A stretch of DNA of 43,915 nucleotides from CAYXZO01 sp964469505 (GCA_964469505.1 CAYXZO010000016.1:1-43915), one strand, 5' to 3'. Counted from the first letter of the stretch, positions 8,748-18,934 are shown. The notes: generated from the letters alone by a model not told the origin. Numbers and translations are program-made.

Positions 8748-11171
8748 TCAGCTCCCGGGTTGCAACAGCAGTCGATTATAGCCCGAATTGCGAATCAAAG
8801 TCTCGTCAGTGGGGAACAGCCGGTAAGTCCCTGTGTTGTATAGGGGAGCTTGATCCTGATAATGCGGCGAAAGGGGATTCCCCGATTGTCCCGTAGGCAG
8901 AACACTTAAAACACCGGTGCGGAATTCGGCGAAATCCACAATCCGTCGTACTGAGGGTCCCAAAACCACAGCGAAAGGATCCGTCAACTTGTACTCCATG
9001 TTGTTGACCGTAGTTCCGGTACCCGGAGCCGGGAAGGGGCCGACATTCAGATGCAACAACTTGTCCAGTAATTTCACCTGACCCATGGGATGGGGATGAA
9101 CCAACTGGTGCAGGTCGCCCCATTGCCAACGCTTCATGTCTTTTCCTTTGCGCCGAGACAACTCAGCCACGGCCTGATTCAGGGAGCGCGCTAAAATGTC
9201 CCCTAAGGTTTCTTTCTTATCGAAGGTTCTCACATCGTCAAACCATAGTGATTGCCCTTGTCGTAGCAAGAACAATCCATTGCGATAACTGAGATTGGCC
9301 AGCTTGAGAAAACCTTTCATGAATTCCGGACCTAGCAACTGCATTTCATCGCCGTAAACATTCTCAACGAATTTCACCCAGAACATATTGAAAATACTGG
9401 CAGGGACACTGGCCACCGGATGGTTGAAATCCCAGTTTTTGAGCAATTCCTCGGCTTGTTGGGCCAGAGGAGTCAAATCATCCCGCCCCGATAAACCTTT
9501 CAGCATCAACGGTAATGCATCGCGGGCAAAGACCGAAACCACATCATTCTGGATTGCCTCCATATCTTCCACCGTGGCCTGGTTCAACTGCTCCAGCATT
9601 TCAGTGATGCGGGCAATCCGCGATGGTGGCTCCCAATAGGCGCTGATGTAGTAAGGAAATTTATCCTTCCCGATGGTCTTGTTGTTAGCCGTGGCAATGA
9701 ATCCCTGGGGTGGATTGAAGAGATAGGGCATTTCCTTAAAGGGAACAAAACCCTTCCAGTCCCACTTGGGATCGTCTCCCGGCAAGGGCACCAATCCGGT
9801 GCCTTCGGCGCGAATAGGCAACCACACCGCCGGTCGCCAGCCGATATTTCCATCCACATCGGCATAAATCATGTTCTGACCGGGTACGGCAAATTTGCTT
9901 ACGGCCTGGGAGAACTCGTCCCAATTCTGGGCTAGATTCAGCTCGTAAAGGGCCTGCACCTCATTGGTCATGAAATTCCCCACCCACTCCATGGCCACTG
10001 CCACCGTGTCGGCAAAGAGGGGGTGAATATCAGAGATTACGGGACCGTGCACCGTCTCCCGGATTTTCAGAGTCACTGGAGTACCTCCCTTGACGGAAAT
10101 TATCTCTTGATAGATCTCCATATCTCGCCACCGTCCATCGTAGAAGTACTGATCCGGGCGATTCGGGTCGGTTTTCTCGATGTAGAAATCCATGTCATCG
10201 GTCATCACGTTGGTATAGCCCCAGGCGATGCGGGCATTCTGCCCGATGATCACCAGGGGAATACCCGCCAGAGTGACTCCCGAAACATCAAATCGACCAC
10301 CCACCAGATGCATTTCGTACCACACCGGCGGCTGGGTAAATCCTAAATGGGGATCATTACACAGAATGGGTTTGCCGCTCTTGGTGCGCCGGCCCGAGAC
10401 CACCCAGCTGTTGCTGCCGATATGGGAGCCCACCGCACCGGTAATGGTCCGAACTTCTCTTTCACGCTTGAAAAGGTCATCCGCCAGGGCACTGAAAACC
10501 TCTGGGGACTGAGGCACAATGTACGGTTGATTGTCAGGGTAAACGGGATACAGTTCGGCCGCCATTTTTTTGCCCAGAACAGTATATACCTTACTGAACA
10601 CCGCTTCCGGCATCCAGGCCAGGGTCAGGTCGTGTCCCATAAGCCGAGCATAACCAACCATGTGCTCCAGCTTCCAGTGCAACGGTTTATAGCGACCGAT
10701 ACGAAACTCCACCGGCAGATTGTCCTCGTGAGTGTCGATGTAATAGTTGATTCCCTCGGCAGCCTTCTGGAGCAAAGAACTGATTTCCGGGTCCAAAGTC
10801 TGCACAATCCGTTTTGCTACCCGGTAAAACCCCCAAGTGCGAAGGTATTTGTCGGATTCAATCAGATCCGGACCGAATGCTTCCGCCAAGCGCCCCTCCA
10901 CAGCTCTTGCCACCACGTCCATTTTGTACAACCGTTCAGCGGCCATGATATATCCGGCGGCAAAAAACAGATCGCTTTCATTGTGGGCATAAACGTGGGG
11001 GACGCCATATTTATCAAAGAAGACTTCCACCGGCTCTTCCAGCCCTTCCAGGGTCAAAGCCCCTGTTTCCTGAAGGACTGGTCCTCTCAAATAAACGTAC
11101 TTAAGCCAGAGCCCACCCCCGATAAGCACGATTAAAAGAATTAGCACTGCAATAAAGCCGATGCGTTTCAT
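8748..11171 (-). CDS. Penicillin acylase family Ntn-hydrolase
   Basis: 807 residues, the family's normal precursor length. A signal or anchor helix (about 5-23) starts the chain. The Ntn nucleophile is S253 in HIGSNSWVVSG, so autocatalytic cleavage is expected between G252 and S253, giving an alpha chain of about 230 residues after signal removal and a beta chain of about 555. NDPHLGF follows, as usual. Members hydrolyse amides such as beta-lactam side chains, acyl-homoserine lactones or N-acyl amino acids; substrate cannot be told here. Periplasmic. It is the first gene of the tight run down to about 6240. Confidence 0.93.
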   Translation of the reverse strand: MKRIGFIAVLILLIVLIGGGLWLKYVYLRGPVLQETGALTLEGLEEPVEVFFDKYGVPHVYAHNESDLFFAAGYIMAAERLYKMDVVARAVEGRLAEAFGPDLIESDKYLRTWGFYRVAKRIVQTLDPEISSLLQKAAEGINYYIDTHEDNLPVEFRIGRYKPLHWKLEHMVGYARLMGHDLTLAWMPEAVFSKVYTVLGKKMAAELYPVYPDNQPYIVPQSPEVFSALADDLFKREREVRTITGAVGSHIGSNSWVVSGRRTKSGKPILCNDPHLGFTQPPVWYEMHLVGGRFDVSGVTLAGIPLVIIGQNARIAWGYTNVMTDDMDFYIEKTDPNRPDQYFYDGRWRDMEIYQEIISVKGGTPVTLKIRETVHGPVISDIHPLFADTVAVAMEWVGNFMTNEVQALYELNLAQNWDEFSQAVSKFAVPGQNMIYADVDGNIGWRPAVWLPIRAEGTGLVPLPGDDPKWDWKGFVPFKEMPYLFNPPQGFIATANNKTIGKDKFPYYISAYWEPPSRIARITEMLEQLNQATVEDMEAIQNDVVSVFARDALPLMLKGLSGRDDLTPLAQQAEELLKNWDFNHPVASVPASIFNMFWVKFVENVYGDEMQLLGPEFMKGFLKLANLSYRNGLFLLRQGQSLWFDDVRTFDKKETLGDILARSLNQAVAELSRRKGKDMKRWQWGDLHQLVHPHPMGQVKLLDKLLHLNVGPFPAPGTGTTVNNMEYKLTDPFAVVLGPSVRRIVDFAEFRTGVLSVLPTGQSGNPLSPHYQDQAPLYNTGTYRLFPTDETLIRNSGYNRLLLQPGS

Positions 11172-11347
11172 GATTTTCCCTTTCCTCTTTTCTGTGGGAA
11201 AGAATTTATAACCAGCGGTCGGGTATGCATGGAAAAAACCTTCCCGAACCTGAATTTTTCAGCCATTCGACCGAATCTAAACGGAGCAATTAGCCAGTTC
11301 ACTTTCCACAAGCAGATTTCTGCCAAGCTCGCCTGGGAGAGTACGCA

Positions 11348-14300
11348 CTATCGTGGCCAGGTGGTGCGGCGACACAAGCGGTCGTAATAACAATTCTTAC
11401 ATATCTTACTCTGGTCCCCACTGGTGAGGGGGAAGTTGCCTTCAAAGACTGGACCGGCAGCTTCGGCAAAGGCACGGGCCATATCATCAAAGGTCAAATC
11501 CTCTGGTGCTGAAGCCACCTCGTAAAGGGGAAGATTGCATTTCTGGAACTCTTTAACTTCTTCCAGGGGTTCGCCACAAAGTCCCAAAGGACTAAGTTTT
11601 TTTCTCAAATCCTTCAAGTGCACAAATGAGAATAAAACCCGCTTACGAGGATAGATCCTTTTTAGCGCCAGACAATACAGCAATGGTTGCAACACCTCTT
11701 GATTTTTTACCGTCTGTGGCCGCACCTCGCCCGTTTTGTAATCGGAAATCCACACGTAATCCCGGCCGAGCAACAGGCGATCGATACGGCCTGCGATGAC
11801 GACCCGATTTCCATTCGATAACTCAAGAACAAGTGGTGCCAACGGTCCGCTTTCTGAGAAACCGATTTCAAAGCGCCACTGTCCCTGCAAGGCCTTCAGA
11901 AACCTTTGTTCATTCTCCAAAAAAGCCCGCAATACATTTTCCTCTGGCTCCTCAAGCCGTTCCAGATAGCGCTTGCCGAGAGCCCATCGGATAAACTCAC
12001 CTTTCCGTTGCCATTGGGGTTGAGCAGCCAGGAAATTCTCCACCACCTCCCCTAATAAACGGTAAGCTTCCGGTGGTTGACGGACCAACAATTCGAATCC
12101 TCCTCGAGCACCAAAATCCCGGAGTAGCTCGTGAACCAGCTTGCCCACCTCGCCTCGGAGTATGCCCTGCCGATTCCCATCCATTTTTGAAACACCCAGG
12201 ATTTCCTGGAACCAATACCGCTGCGGGCAATTGTAAAGTACTTCAAAAGCAGAGACGGAAAGTCTCAAGGGGGAAGGACGCTTGCGGCCCGTCGCTCCAC
12301 TGAATGGTGTGCATTCTTCTCCCTGCAACCAGGCGTTATGGCGGGTCTGCCAGGGTGTCTGGGGATTTTGCAGCGGATGACCCGCCAGCGAAAGCACGTA
12401 CCGGCGGTAGTTACTAGGCGTGTCATCCATATCCGGCACCTGCACTTCATGAGGCACAAGTTCCAGCAACGAACTAGGTTGCAAGGTGTCTCCCGCAGCA
12501 TCTTTCAAAGGAAAAGAATAGAACGTGTTTGCTGAGGGTCTGGCCCAGAATAGTTTCAGCAAGTCGAGATTGAATCCCCAAACATCCGGTGAGTATTCTT
12601 CATACAGCCAGGGATTGGTGATTGGGGCCGGCGGAAAGTCTCCCTCATTCAAGCCCAGGATGAACAGGCGGGTTTCCTGATCTTCTTGGGCCGCATCCAG
12701 AAAGCTGATAATGTCCACCCCTTCCCATTGATGAGGGGTTCGAAAACCCGCTTGTTCCAGAGCCAGGCGGAGTTCTTGCTCCCAATCCCAATCAGGCTCC
12801 ATGACGAAGCGGCGGCCGAAGCCTTCCAGCCTTTCCAAGATGGCGTTCAATCTTTCCCCCACTCTCCGGGTCCACTCCGCCCGGGGCAGGTTATCGGTCA
12901 TGTCCACCTCCTGAATTTTGGAGCGTAACAACGCCAGTTTGTCGGCGGGCTCCGCCGCTTGGAAAGTCCGTCGCCACCCATTCAGGAGAGTGTTGATTTC
13001 TTCCCGCAGCTTTCTATCCCGGAGGTCCGCTTGCAGGACGTCTTCCCAGAAAGTCCATCCCTGCTCCCGCACCTGGGCTTCAAAGCGCCATAGGCGTTCC
13101 GCAGGCCAGGCGGGGGGAAACAAAGGATGTCCCAATAGGGCGGCCACCGTGGACCAGCGCAAGGGAGTCTCCGAACCAAAGCGCAACCAGGTAAGGAGCA
13201 ATTGGGTAAGAGGATGTTCCAGCACCGGCTCCTGCTTTCGGATACGCCAGGGAATTCCATAGGCTTCCAGCCAGCGTTTCAGCACTGGCACATAACGCTC
13301 CATATTGGAAACAGCGATTTTCACCCGGCTCAGCGGAAAATTATTTTGCAGCAAAAGTGCTACCCGCCGCGCCACATCCTCGGCCTCCCGGTCTACATCG
13401 GCATAACGGAGAATCGTTCGGGAAGTACCCGATAAATCTGGATCGATGGCGGGAGTACGCCCACTCGAGGCGCTTAAGCCCTTTTCTGGGGGTAATAGAG
13501 GCAAGTGCTTGACTACATATACTCTGTCCTCCATTGTTTTCCACCAGGCCAGATCCTCGGGGCGATACACCATTAAGCCGTAAGTGAGTATCACCTCCCA
13601 GGGTGGAGCGGAGGGAATGATTTTTTCAGGTGTGGGATATTCCAAATCGTGTTCTGTGCACCAGTTCTTGAAAGCTTCCAGGTACGGCCGGTATACGGGC
13701 TTCCATTCCGCCCCCCAGGCGTAATGAGCGCGCACGGCGTCCGCGGCCCGGTTTATAATGCCCCAGGTCGGTTGCTTACCGGTCTCTTTTTTCAGCACCC
13801 TGGTCATACCCAGCCGCACGGCGGTCTCCTCCATCCAGGCGCCTTCTGTGACCATAACTTTCCGGAAGCGGTGGTAAGGCAAGACCTGAATCCCCGGGGT
13901 CAGGAGCCCCCGCCCGGCCAGGGCCCGGCTAAGCTGGTCACTCTTCATGGTTGTGGACGTCACGATTACCGTCCGCCTACCGTTCTGAAGTTGATCCAAT
14001 AGTTCGGATTCGATTTCGGGCGGCAGCTTTTCGGTGAGCTGTTCCACATCCAGATCAGAATCGGAATACCATCGGCGCAGGAGTTCGAAATAGCGCTCCG
14101 GTTCGTAGAGGATAGTGACTACTTTTCCCTGGCGAACGAAGAAAATTTCACCTCGGGCCTCCAAACCGAAGTTCTGTTTTATCATCCACAGGTAGGTTTG
14201 TAATTGAATCCAATAGGGGTGGTCTCCGGTGGCAAGCTCTGGCGGAATTTCGGCATCGGTTTTATAATCCACCACCCGCCATTCACCCCCTTGCTCGTAA

Positions 14301-17300
14301 AGCAGGTCCACCACACCGCTCACGCGCAGGGAGTAGCGTTGGCCTTTTAACCAGCCCACGAGTGGTAATTCGACGAAACGTCGAGCCGGAGGTATCTTTC
14401 TGAGCTCCTGGAAATAAGCATTCTGCCGCAAATGGTCACTGAGTTCATCCAGGTCCTGAAGCAGGCGTTCTTTTTCCCGGATAACCCCTTGCCGCTCCAG
14501 GTAAGCTTCTATCTGCGTACGATACCGGTTTAAATCCCACCAGTCATGTTCCATCACCTTATGCACCAGGAGGCCAAAGCTAGTCCCTTCGGGTAGGCCG
14601 TCCTCGTCCAGCAAGTATTCTTTGCCGGGCGCCTGGCCCGACAGTGTCTGTTCGTAGTAAAGGTTCATCAAAGTGTGGGGAGTAATCTCCCGGTAGTTTC
14701 GGGCGGCGATGTGGGGTTTTGTCCAATGGTACTGGACCGGCTCTTTGGCAGTTTGGGCTTCGGTGCCGAAACGCTCCAAGATTTCCGTTTCGGTTTTCGA
14801 GCGGACGTCAATGGTATCCTTAATTTCCGGTAACCTCGGCTCCACGTACCTCTGCCACCAACCGCTACTTCTCGACTTACCTTCCACGGTAACCATACCG
14901 AGGCCGTAAATGGCTCTGGTGACCGCCACATAGAAGAGCCGTTTGTCTTCCGCTTCCAGTTCTCGCTTGTCCTGCTCCGATATTTCCTTCATCAGACTGG
15001 TGGGCAGACGCTTTTCCAAGCTGTCCAGGGTTATTCCCACCTCCAGCTCGCGGCCGAAGCCCCGCAACGTCAATCCCACCTGGTTACCACGCCCGGAAGT
15101 GTGCAGTTCCGGGAGAATCACTAGGGGGAATTCCAACCCTTTGGAGCGGTGTACCGTAAGCAGCTTGATGGGTGCGCCACCGGTGGATTCCGCCTGGGGT
15201 GCTTCTCCTTCTTCAATCAGGTAATTCAGACGAGCCCGCACCATACCTAAAGGCAGGCCTGAAAGCCCCATTTTATGGAGCAGATAGATCAGGCGGTCCA
15301 GATTGGCCAGGCGTAGGTCTCCCCCGATTTCGGAAGCCCAGCCCAGGGGACGTTCACCGGAGGAAAGAATTTCTTCCAGCAGGCGATCCAGGGGGATATG
15401 CGCCATCTGCCGGCGCCAGTGAAGTATTTCTTCAGCCACCTCGGGATATTCCCGTTTAAGAGCCTCAATCACCCAGCCCCGCGACACCGCCGGCAAACTA
15501 CGTCGCAACTCATCGAGCTGAGCATCGGTGAAACAGAATATGGGGCTGCGCAGGATGCCCACTAGCGCTGCATCGTCCAGGGGATTAGCCAAGGCGCTTA
15601 CCAGATGGAACAGATCGTATGTTTCCTGACGACGGAACAGTCCCCGGCCAGCTAGCACCTCGAAGTTCAAACGGAGCCGGGTAAAAACCTGGATGTAATC
15701 ATCGATATTAGTGAACTTGCGAAACAAAATACCGATCAAGCCGTTTTCTCCGGGTGCAATTTTCTGCTTCGCCGCCCATTGTTCCATTTCCCGCGCCAGA
15801 TAAGCGGTCTGAATCACGTGAGCCGGGAAAGGCTGCCATTCCTCCGAATCGTTTTCAATCTTCTCCAGAATCACCAGTCCCAGTCGGTGACTAGCTTTAG
15901 GCAAAGGATGAGCCGACGGAATAGTAGTGGGAGAAAAGGTAGCTTCGTACGGCTCAGGTGGACCATCATTGGCAAAAACGCGACTCATAACGGGATTGAT
16001 GAAATCTTCCAGGTATTTCCGGGTGGAGCGGAAAGTGACATTGAGGGGAACAACTTCACCGCCGGTGGCCGTTATCCGCTCCCGGGCCCGGTGCATCACC
16101 GTTACATCGGCGTTTTGAAAGCGGTAGATGGATTGTTTGGGATCCCCCACCAGTAAGATGCCCCGCTGTCGGAGCCTACCGTTTTCCTGGGCTATCAATT
16201 CCAGGATGGCCCAGCGCAAATCATTGGTGTCCTGAAACTCATCCACCAGCAGATAGCGATAGCGTTGGCCGTACGCCCGGGCAATGGCAGGATGGTTTCG
16301 CAAAAGATGATGCGTTTTCAGCAGGATGTCGGCGAAAGTCAGCATCCTTTCCGCCTCCAGGCGCTGCTGTAAACGGGAGACGAAGATCCGGTACAATCTG
16401 GCCAAATCCTGCAGCACCTCTATGGATAACAAATCACCTTCCCGGGGAATGCGATCCAACTTTTCCTGGGGAAGTACCGTCTGCAGTTGAGCAACTATCG
16501 CTTTCAGTCCTTCTCGAAATGACTGCCCCGCAGTTGGAGTGGGCCAGGCCTTCTTCAAGCTTGGAAGCTGGGAATAATATTGCCCGTCATCTTTAAGAGC
16601 CCAACCTCTCAAATGCCAGACTAATTCCAGGCGCAACCGTCGCTCATCTGTTGGAGGATTTTCCAGAAACTTCCGCAGCTTTTGTAACGCCCGGTACTTT
16701 TCATTGTTCGGCTCGGCCATCTGGCTTTCAGGGGGTAGCTCCGCCAGCAATGCTTTGAGCTGTTCCACCAGCATTTCATGGGGGTAATCCAGCTCCGGGC
16801 GGGTAAGTAATTGGGCCTGCCTTTGTTCCACCGACACCCGGGAATAGCGGTCTACCCAATCCTCCACCCGTTCCCGTCGCTTCCAGAGCAGTTTCAAGTA
16901 ACTTTCCAGATTGTGCAGTTGGAGATGCTTCAGCAGTGATTCCAGCAGCTGGCGCTCCCTCCCCTCGGCCGTGGATAGGAAGTAATCCCATTCCAGCTGA
17001 AATAGCTCCTGAAGTTCGGTCTCGTCAGCCACGGTAAAATCGGGATCGATTTCCGCTTCCACCGCGTGATCCCGCAGGATGCGTACGCAAAAAGCGTCGA
17101 TGGTAGAAATGGCATGCTGAGCAAAGTTGGCCCGCAAGCGAGCCTTTATTTCTGGTGAAGCCCCGGACAAGGCGGAAAAAAGGTGAGCCGGTAAGCCCGG
17201 GAAAGTGGCTCCACTCAAGACCGCATTTAAGTCTTGAAAGATGCGGCGGGCCATATCACCGGCTGCCTGTCGGGTGAAAGTGATCACCAGGATATGGCGT

Positions 17301-17464
17301 TCATCGCGCCAGAAACCGCCCCGTTGGTATTGGGCTACAAAAGAGTTCAGGGCCCGGAGGTAGTATTTGGTTAAAAACCAGGTTTTGCCGGCGCCGGCAC
17401 TGGCTTCAATCAACCAGTTGCGGTCGAAATCTTCCAAAATCCGGGCTGGGTCCCAGGTAGGCAT
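11348..17464 (-). CDS. Single-chain AddA-AddB-like helicase-nuclease
   Basis: 2038 residues in one uninterrupted frame. Residues 1-1130 are AddA-like: UvrD-type motif I ASAGAGKT (21-28), DEFQD (408-412), GDPKQSIYRF (440-449), VHRSKGLEF (771-779), motif VI VAVTRA (846-851) and a RecB-type nuclease (H968, D1053, D1067-Y-K1069, QLQTY). Residues 1165-2038 are AddB-like: a helicase-like region without an intact Walker A, the typical GLNEGDFPP turn (1604-1612), a second RecB-type nuclease (H1778, D1895, D1908-Y-K1910) and an iron-sulfur clamp of C1746 with C2022, C2025 and C2031. AddAB processes DNA double-strand ends for recombination, normally as two polypeptides. Both nuclease sites look intact. 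An AGGA lies nine bases before the ATG. No other recombination gene is adjacent. Confidence 0.93.
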   Translation of the reverse strand: MPTWDPARILEDFDRNWLIEASAGAGKTWFLTKYYLRALNSFVAQYQRGGFWRDERHILVITFTRQAAGDMARRIFQDLNAVLSGATFPGLPAHLFSALSGASPEIKARLRANFAQHAISTIDAFCVRILRDHAVEAEIDPDFTVADETELQELFQLEWDYFLSTAEGRERQLLESLLKHLQLHNLESYLKLLWKRRERVEDWVDRYSRVSVEQRQAQLLTRPELDYPHEMLVEQLKALLAELPPESQMAEPNNEKYRALQKLRKFLENPPTDERRLRLELVWHLRGWALKDDGQYYSQLPSLKKAWPTPTAGQSFREGLKAIVAQLQTVLPQEKLDRIPREGDLLSIEVLQDLARLYRIFVSRLQQRLEAERMLTFADILLKTHHLLRNHPAIARAYGQRYRYLLVDEFQDTNDLRWAILELIAQENGRLRQRGILLVGDPKQSIYRFQNADVTVMHRARERITATGGEVVPLNVTFRSTRKYLEDFINPVMSRVFANDGPPEPYEATFSPTTIPSAHPLPKASHRLGLVILEKIENDSEEWQPFPAHVIQTAYLAREMEQWAAKQKIAPGENGLIGILFRKFTNIDDYIQVFTRLRLNFEVLAGRGLFRRQETYDLFHLVSALANPLDDAALVGILRSPIFCFTDAQLDELRRSLPAVSRGWVIEALKREYPEVAEEILHWRRQMAHIPLDRLLEEILSSGERPLGWASEIGGDLRLANLDRLIYLLHKMGLSGLPLGMVRARLNYLIEEGEAPQAESTGGAPIKLLTVHRSKGLEFPLVILPELHTSGRGNQVGLTLRGFGRELEVGITLDSLEKRLPTSLMKEISEQDKRELEAEDKRLFYVAVTRAIYGLGMVTVEGKSRSSGWWQRYVEPRLPEIKDTIDVRSKTETEILERFGTEAQTAKEPVQYHWTKPHIAARNYREITPHTLMNLYYEQTLSGQAPGKEYLLDEDGLPEGTSFGLLVHKVMEHDWWDLNRYRTQIEAYLERQGVIREKERLLQDLDELSDHLRQNAYFQELRKIPPARRFVELPLVGWLKGQRYSLRVSGVVDLLYEQGGEWRVVDYKTDAEIPPELATGDHPYWIQLQTYLWMIKQNFGLEARGEIFFVRQGKVVTILYEPERYFELLRRWYSDSDLDVEQLTEKLPPEIESELLDQLQNGRRTVIVTSTTMKSDQLSRALAGRGLLTPGIQVLPYHRFRKVMVTEGAWMEETAVRLGMTRVLKKETGKQPTWGIINRAADAVRAHYAWGAEWKPVYRPYLEAFKNWCTEHDLEYPTPEKIIPSAPPWEVILTYGLMVYRPEDLAWWKTMEDRVYVVKHLPLLPPEKGLSASSGRTPAIDPDLSGTSRTILRYADVDREAEDVARRVALLLQNNFPLSRVKIAVSNMERYVPVLKRWLEAYGIPWRIRKQEPVLEHPLTQLLLTWLRFGSETPLRWSTVAALLGHPLFPPAWPAERLWRFEAQVREQGWTFWEDVLQADLRDRKLREEINTLLNGWRRTFQAAEPADKLALLRSKIQEVDMTDNLPRAEWTRRVGERLNAILERLEGFGRRFVMEPDWDWEQELRLALEQAGFRTPHQWEGVDIISFLDAAQEDQETRLFILGLNEGDFPPAPITNPWLYEEYSPDVWGFNLDLLKLFWARPSANTFYSFPLKDAAGDTLQPSSLLELVPHEVQVPDMDDTPSNYRRYVLSLAGHPLQNPQTPWQTRHNAWLQGEECTPFSGATGRKRPSPLRLSVSAFEVLYNCPQRYWFQEILGVSKMDGNRQGILRGEVGKLVHELLRDFGARGGFELLVRQPPEAYRLLGEVVENFLAAQPQWQRKGEFIRWALGKRYLERLEEPEENVLRAFLENEQRFLKALQGQWRFEIGFSESGPLAPLVLELSNGNRVVIAGRIDRLLLGRDYVWISDYKTGEVRPQTVKNQEVLQPLLYCLALKRIYPRKRVLFSFVHLKDLRKKLSPLGLCGEPLEEVKEFQKCNLPLYEVASAPEDLTFDDMARAFAEAAGPVFEGNFPLTSGDQSKICKNCYYDRLCRRTTWPR

Positions 17465-17665
17465 AGAGTAAAATCCTAAAGCAACTTCAAATTATTACGC
17501 CGATAGCCACTTGAAACTACGGCTATTTTAGCGGTAAGAAATCTTTATCCAAGAGAGAGTATCAAATGGTGAGGACTGCTTGTACTGGGCAGGAATAGAA
17601 ACCAAACTATTTATAATCGAATTAAGTTAACGAGTATTGACACCCACAATTGTTTTAAAGTCGAA

Positions 17666-17685
17666 GGAGAGCTTGAAAGCTCTCC
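17666..17685 (-). terminator. Hairpin after the small membrane protein gene, possible terminator
   Basis: An 8-bp perfect stem (GGAGAGCT / AGCTCTCC) with a 4-nt loop lies 28 nt after the stop at 17713, in the gap of about 250 nt before the helicase-nuclease gene. The T-run after it is poor (TTCGACTTT), so it may be a weak or Rho-assisted terminator. Nothing else is evident in this gap. Confidence 0.45.
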
Positions 17686-17712
17686 TGAAAGGGATAAAAA
17701 CCGTAAGGCGCG

Positions 17713-17913
17713 CTACTCGTCCTCGTATTCCTCCTCTTCTTCAAAATCCTCCATCCGGGGCCCTCTGAACCCGCGAGAGAGCACACCTAGCACCACTAAA
17801 CCCACTGCCAGAATTATTCCAGTCGCTTTAGGACTGAGGATATCAAATAGAAGCAGCAGTTCCAGCACTACAATTAATGCCAGAAGCCATAGAATTGCCA
17901 CCCGGCCACTCAT
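17713..17913 (-). CDS. Small two-helix membrane protein with acidic tail
   Basis: 66 residues from the ATG at 17913, which has GGAGG six bases upstream (longer forms up to 17949 lack this). Two membrane helices (about 5-23 and 29-46) are joined by a short loop, then a basic stretch (SRGFRGPR) and a very acidic C-terminus (MEDFEEEEEYEDE). No known family recognised. The good ribosome site and membrane design make it a likely real gene despite its size. The acidic tail should face the cytoplasm if the basic residues follow the positive-inside rule. Confidence 0.65.
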   Translation of the reverse strand: MSGRVAILWLLALIVVLELLLLFDILSPKATGIILAVGLVVLGVLSRGFRGPRMEDFEEEEEYEDE

Positions 17914-18018
17914 GACGATCCTCCGATACTTTCCAACCCGCCAAGCCAACTCATATCGGAGGTAATTATAACTTGAATTGGGTTAAAATCTAAACCCTAG
18001 CATCCAGGAGTCCGAAAT

Positions 18019-18882
18019 TCAGGCCTCGGCAGAACTTTCCTGGTTGGTCAGATCCTCAACCTTGAGTTCGGGGTTCTCTACTAACTCCTTGAAATATTGG
18101 AGGGCTTTCATGGCATACAAGCCGTCTTCGATGCGCTCATCGAAGGTGTACCGGAGGATTAAAACCTCTTTGACCGCAGGTTCACCGTTTTCTCCCACCA
18201 CCACTTCCGGCTTTTTCTGTCCAATGGCCACGAAAATCGACACGTTCCCGTACTCATAAAGGTGATGGTAGGCGGCATCCACACCGATACTTCCCAAATT
18301 GGCGATGAAAACACTGCCGTACATTTCATCATGATCAATCATACTGGCCGGCAACCAGCCGAAATGGTTCAAAGTCCGTAGCAACCAGACGAAAAAGCTG
18401 ACCATGAAATTGGGCAGCATAAACACCAGGTCCATTTCCACGTCTGAGGCCGAACGACCACCACTTCGCCCCCGATTTATCACCTCCTCCACGCGCTTGA
18501 TCAGCTCATCAAAAGACCAAAAGGGATCAACCTTCAGCTTTCCCACTACAATCGGGGAGCCGTCCACCTTCTCCTTTTTCATAGAGAAGTTTATCCAGAT
18601 ATCCTTCCGCTGGTAAATGCGTTTCCCGGCTACAAATCGGTTCAGGCCCGGTCGCAGATGTAGCACCTGAGCTACGCGCCACATGATGTAGTGAAGAATG
18701 GTCACCCGCAAACCAGTTTGGCGAGCATAATCTTCCAGAAACTTCCAGACTTTGTCCACCTGCAGTTTTTGTTCATAAAACACGAGCGACTCATTGCGCC
18801 CTTTCATGAGAAATGGCATGATCCTGCGGGTGTTGGGCAGGTTCTGAATGTAAGTACCATCCGGTCTCCAACGAAACGGCAT
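18019..18882 (-). CDS. Stand-alone E2-type acyltransferase-like protein (catalytic His replaced by Glu)
   Basis: 287 residues from ATG 18882 (AGAGGG eight bases upstream). It aligns with the catalytic domain of 2-oxoacid dehydrogenase acyltransferases (E2; CAT fold): the RPGLNRF segment, VFIANLGSIG strand and the C-terminal FDERIEDGLYAMKAL. In true E2 enzymes the last motif is HRxxDG, with His as catalytic base. Here that position is Glu (E249, codon GAG) while the Asp-Gly is kept. There is no lipoyl or subunit-binding domain and no E1/E3 gene nearby. It is unlikely to act in a dehydrogenase complex. An altered acyltransferase or non-catalytic binder is possible. Confidence 0.75.
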   Translation of the reverse strand: MPFRWRPDGTYIQNLPNTRRIMPFLMKGRNESLVFYEQKLQVDKVWKFLEDYARQTGLRVTILHYIMWRVAQVLHLRPGLNRFVAGKRIYQRKDIWINFSMKKEKVDGSPIVVGKLKVDPFWSFDELIKRVEEVINRGRSGGRSASDVEMDLVFMLPNFMVSFFVWLLRTLNHFGWLPASMIDHDEMYGSVFIANLGSIGVDAAYHHLYEYGNVSIFVAIGQKKPEVVVGENGEPAVKEVLILRYTFDERIEDGLYAMKALQYFKELVENPELKVEDLTNQESSAEA

Positions 18883-18934
18883 AAGCAAACCCTCTCCCTT
18901 TAGTTTTAGTTACAGCGCATTTACCAGTTTTTTC

